5,538 nucleotides of DNA from Treponema sp. (GTDB lineage: Bacteria > Spirochaetota > Spirochaetia > Treponematales > Breznakiellaceae): assembly GCA_031259515.1 (NCBI GenBank), contig JAIRLK010000347.1, positions 1 through 5,538 of the forward strand, read 5' to 3'. Each line of letters starts with the position of its first letter. Position 1 is the stretch's first letter. The translations under genes and the position numbers were made by a program. The notes below the pieces were generated by a model. That model searched no databases, was not told where the DNA came from, and was given only the letters and a program-made list of their open reading frames with translations. Below are positions 5,537-5,538 of the stretch, in pieces.

Positions 5537-5538
5537 TT

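Noticed and set aside
5257..5538. Replication origin or dnaA upstream of rpmH
   Set aside because: rpmH is next to dnaA/oriC in many bacteria, but I saw no TTATCCACA-like box cluster and no dnaA start here.

Overview
The window looks like spirochaete DNA, most likely from the genus Treponema, perhaps a termite-gut type. This is inferred from the compact minus-strand order rpmH, rnpA, yidD, yidC, jag, from the style of the L34, Jag and RnpA proteins, and from the moderately GC-rich composition. No 16S or other decisive marker is present.

Reading the minus strand from right to left, a strong sigma70-type promoter (TTGACC, 17 bp, TATACT; 5347-5375) drives rpmH (L34, 5101-5256). It is followed by rnpA (RNase P protein), yidD (membrane-insertion efficiency factor), yidC (membrane insertase, 2329-4149), jag/khpB (KH-R3H RNA-binding protein, 1534-2253) and an exported protein of unknown function (698-1501). 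Spacing is tight (overlap to about 75 bp) with no strong terminator inside, so this is probably one operon. It joins translation, tRNA 5' maturation and membrane protein insertion. At the left edge, on the plus strand, sits the N-terminal, DNA-binding half of an IS630-type transposase (125-664) without its catalytic domain.

Three things stand out. First, a hairpin-rich 225-bp segment with imperfect terminal inverted repeats (4414-4638) lies in frame in the 5' part of yidD. It adds 75 codons and keeps the frame open from an ATG just after the rnpA stop. Second, the conserved N-terminus of RnpA is encoded, but its frame has no ATG, GTG or TTG before an upstream stop. An ATG sits exactly where expected, but one base out of frame. 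Third, a 143-bp element with perfect 17-bp terminal inverted repeats and internal arms that could form a cloverleaf (5394-5536) lies directly upstream of the rpmH promoter.

The first 124 bases and the 5257-5538 stretch contain no gene I can identify. No tRNA, rRNA, CRISPR array or DnaA-box cluster was seen.
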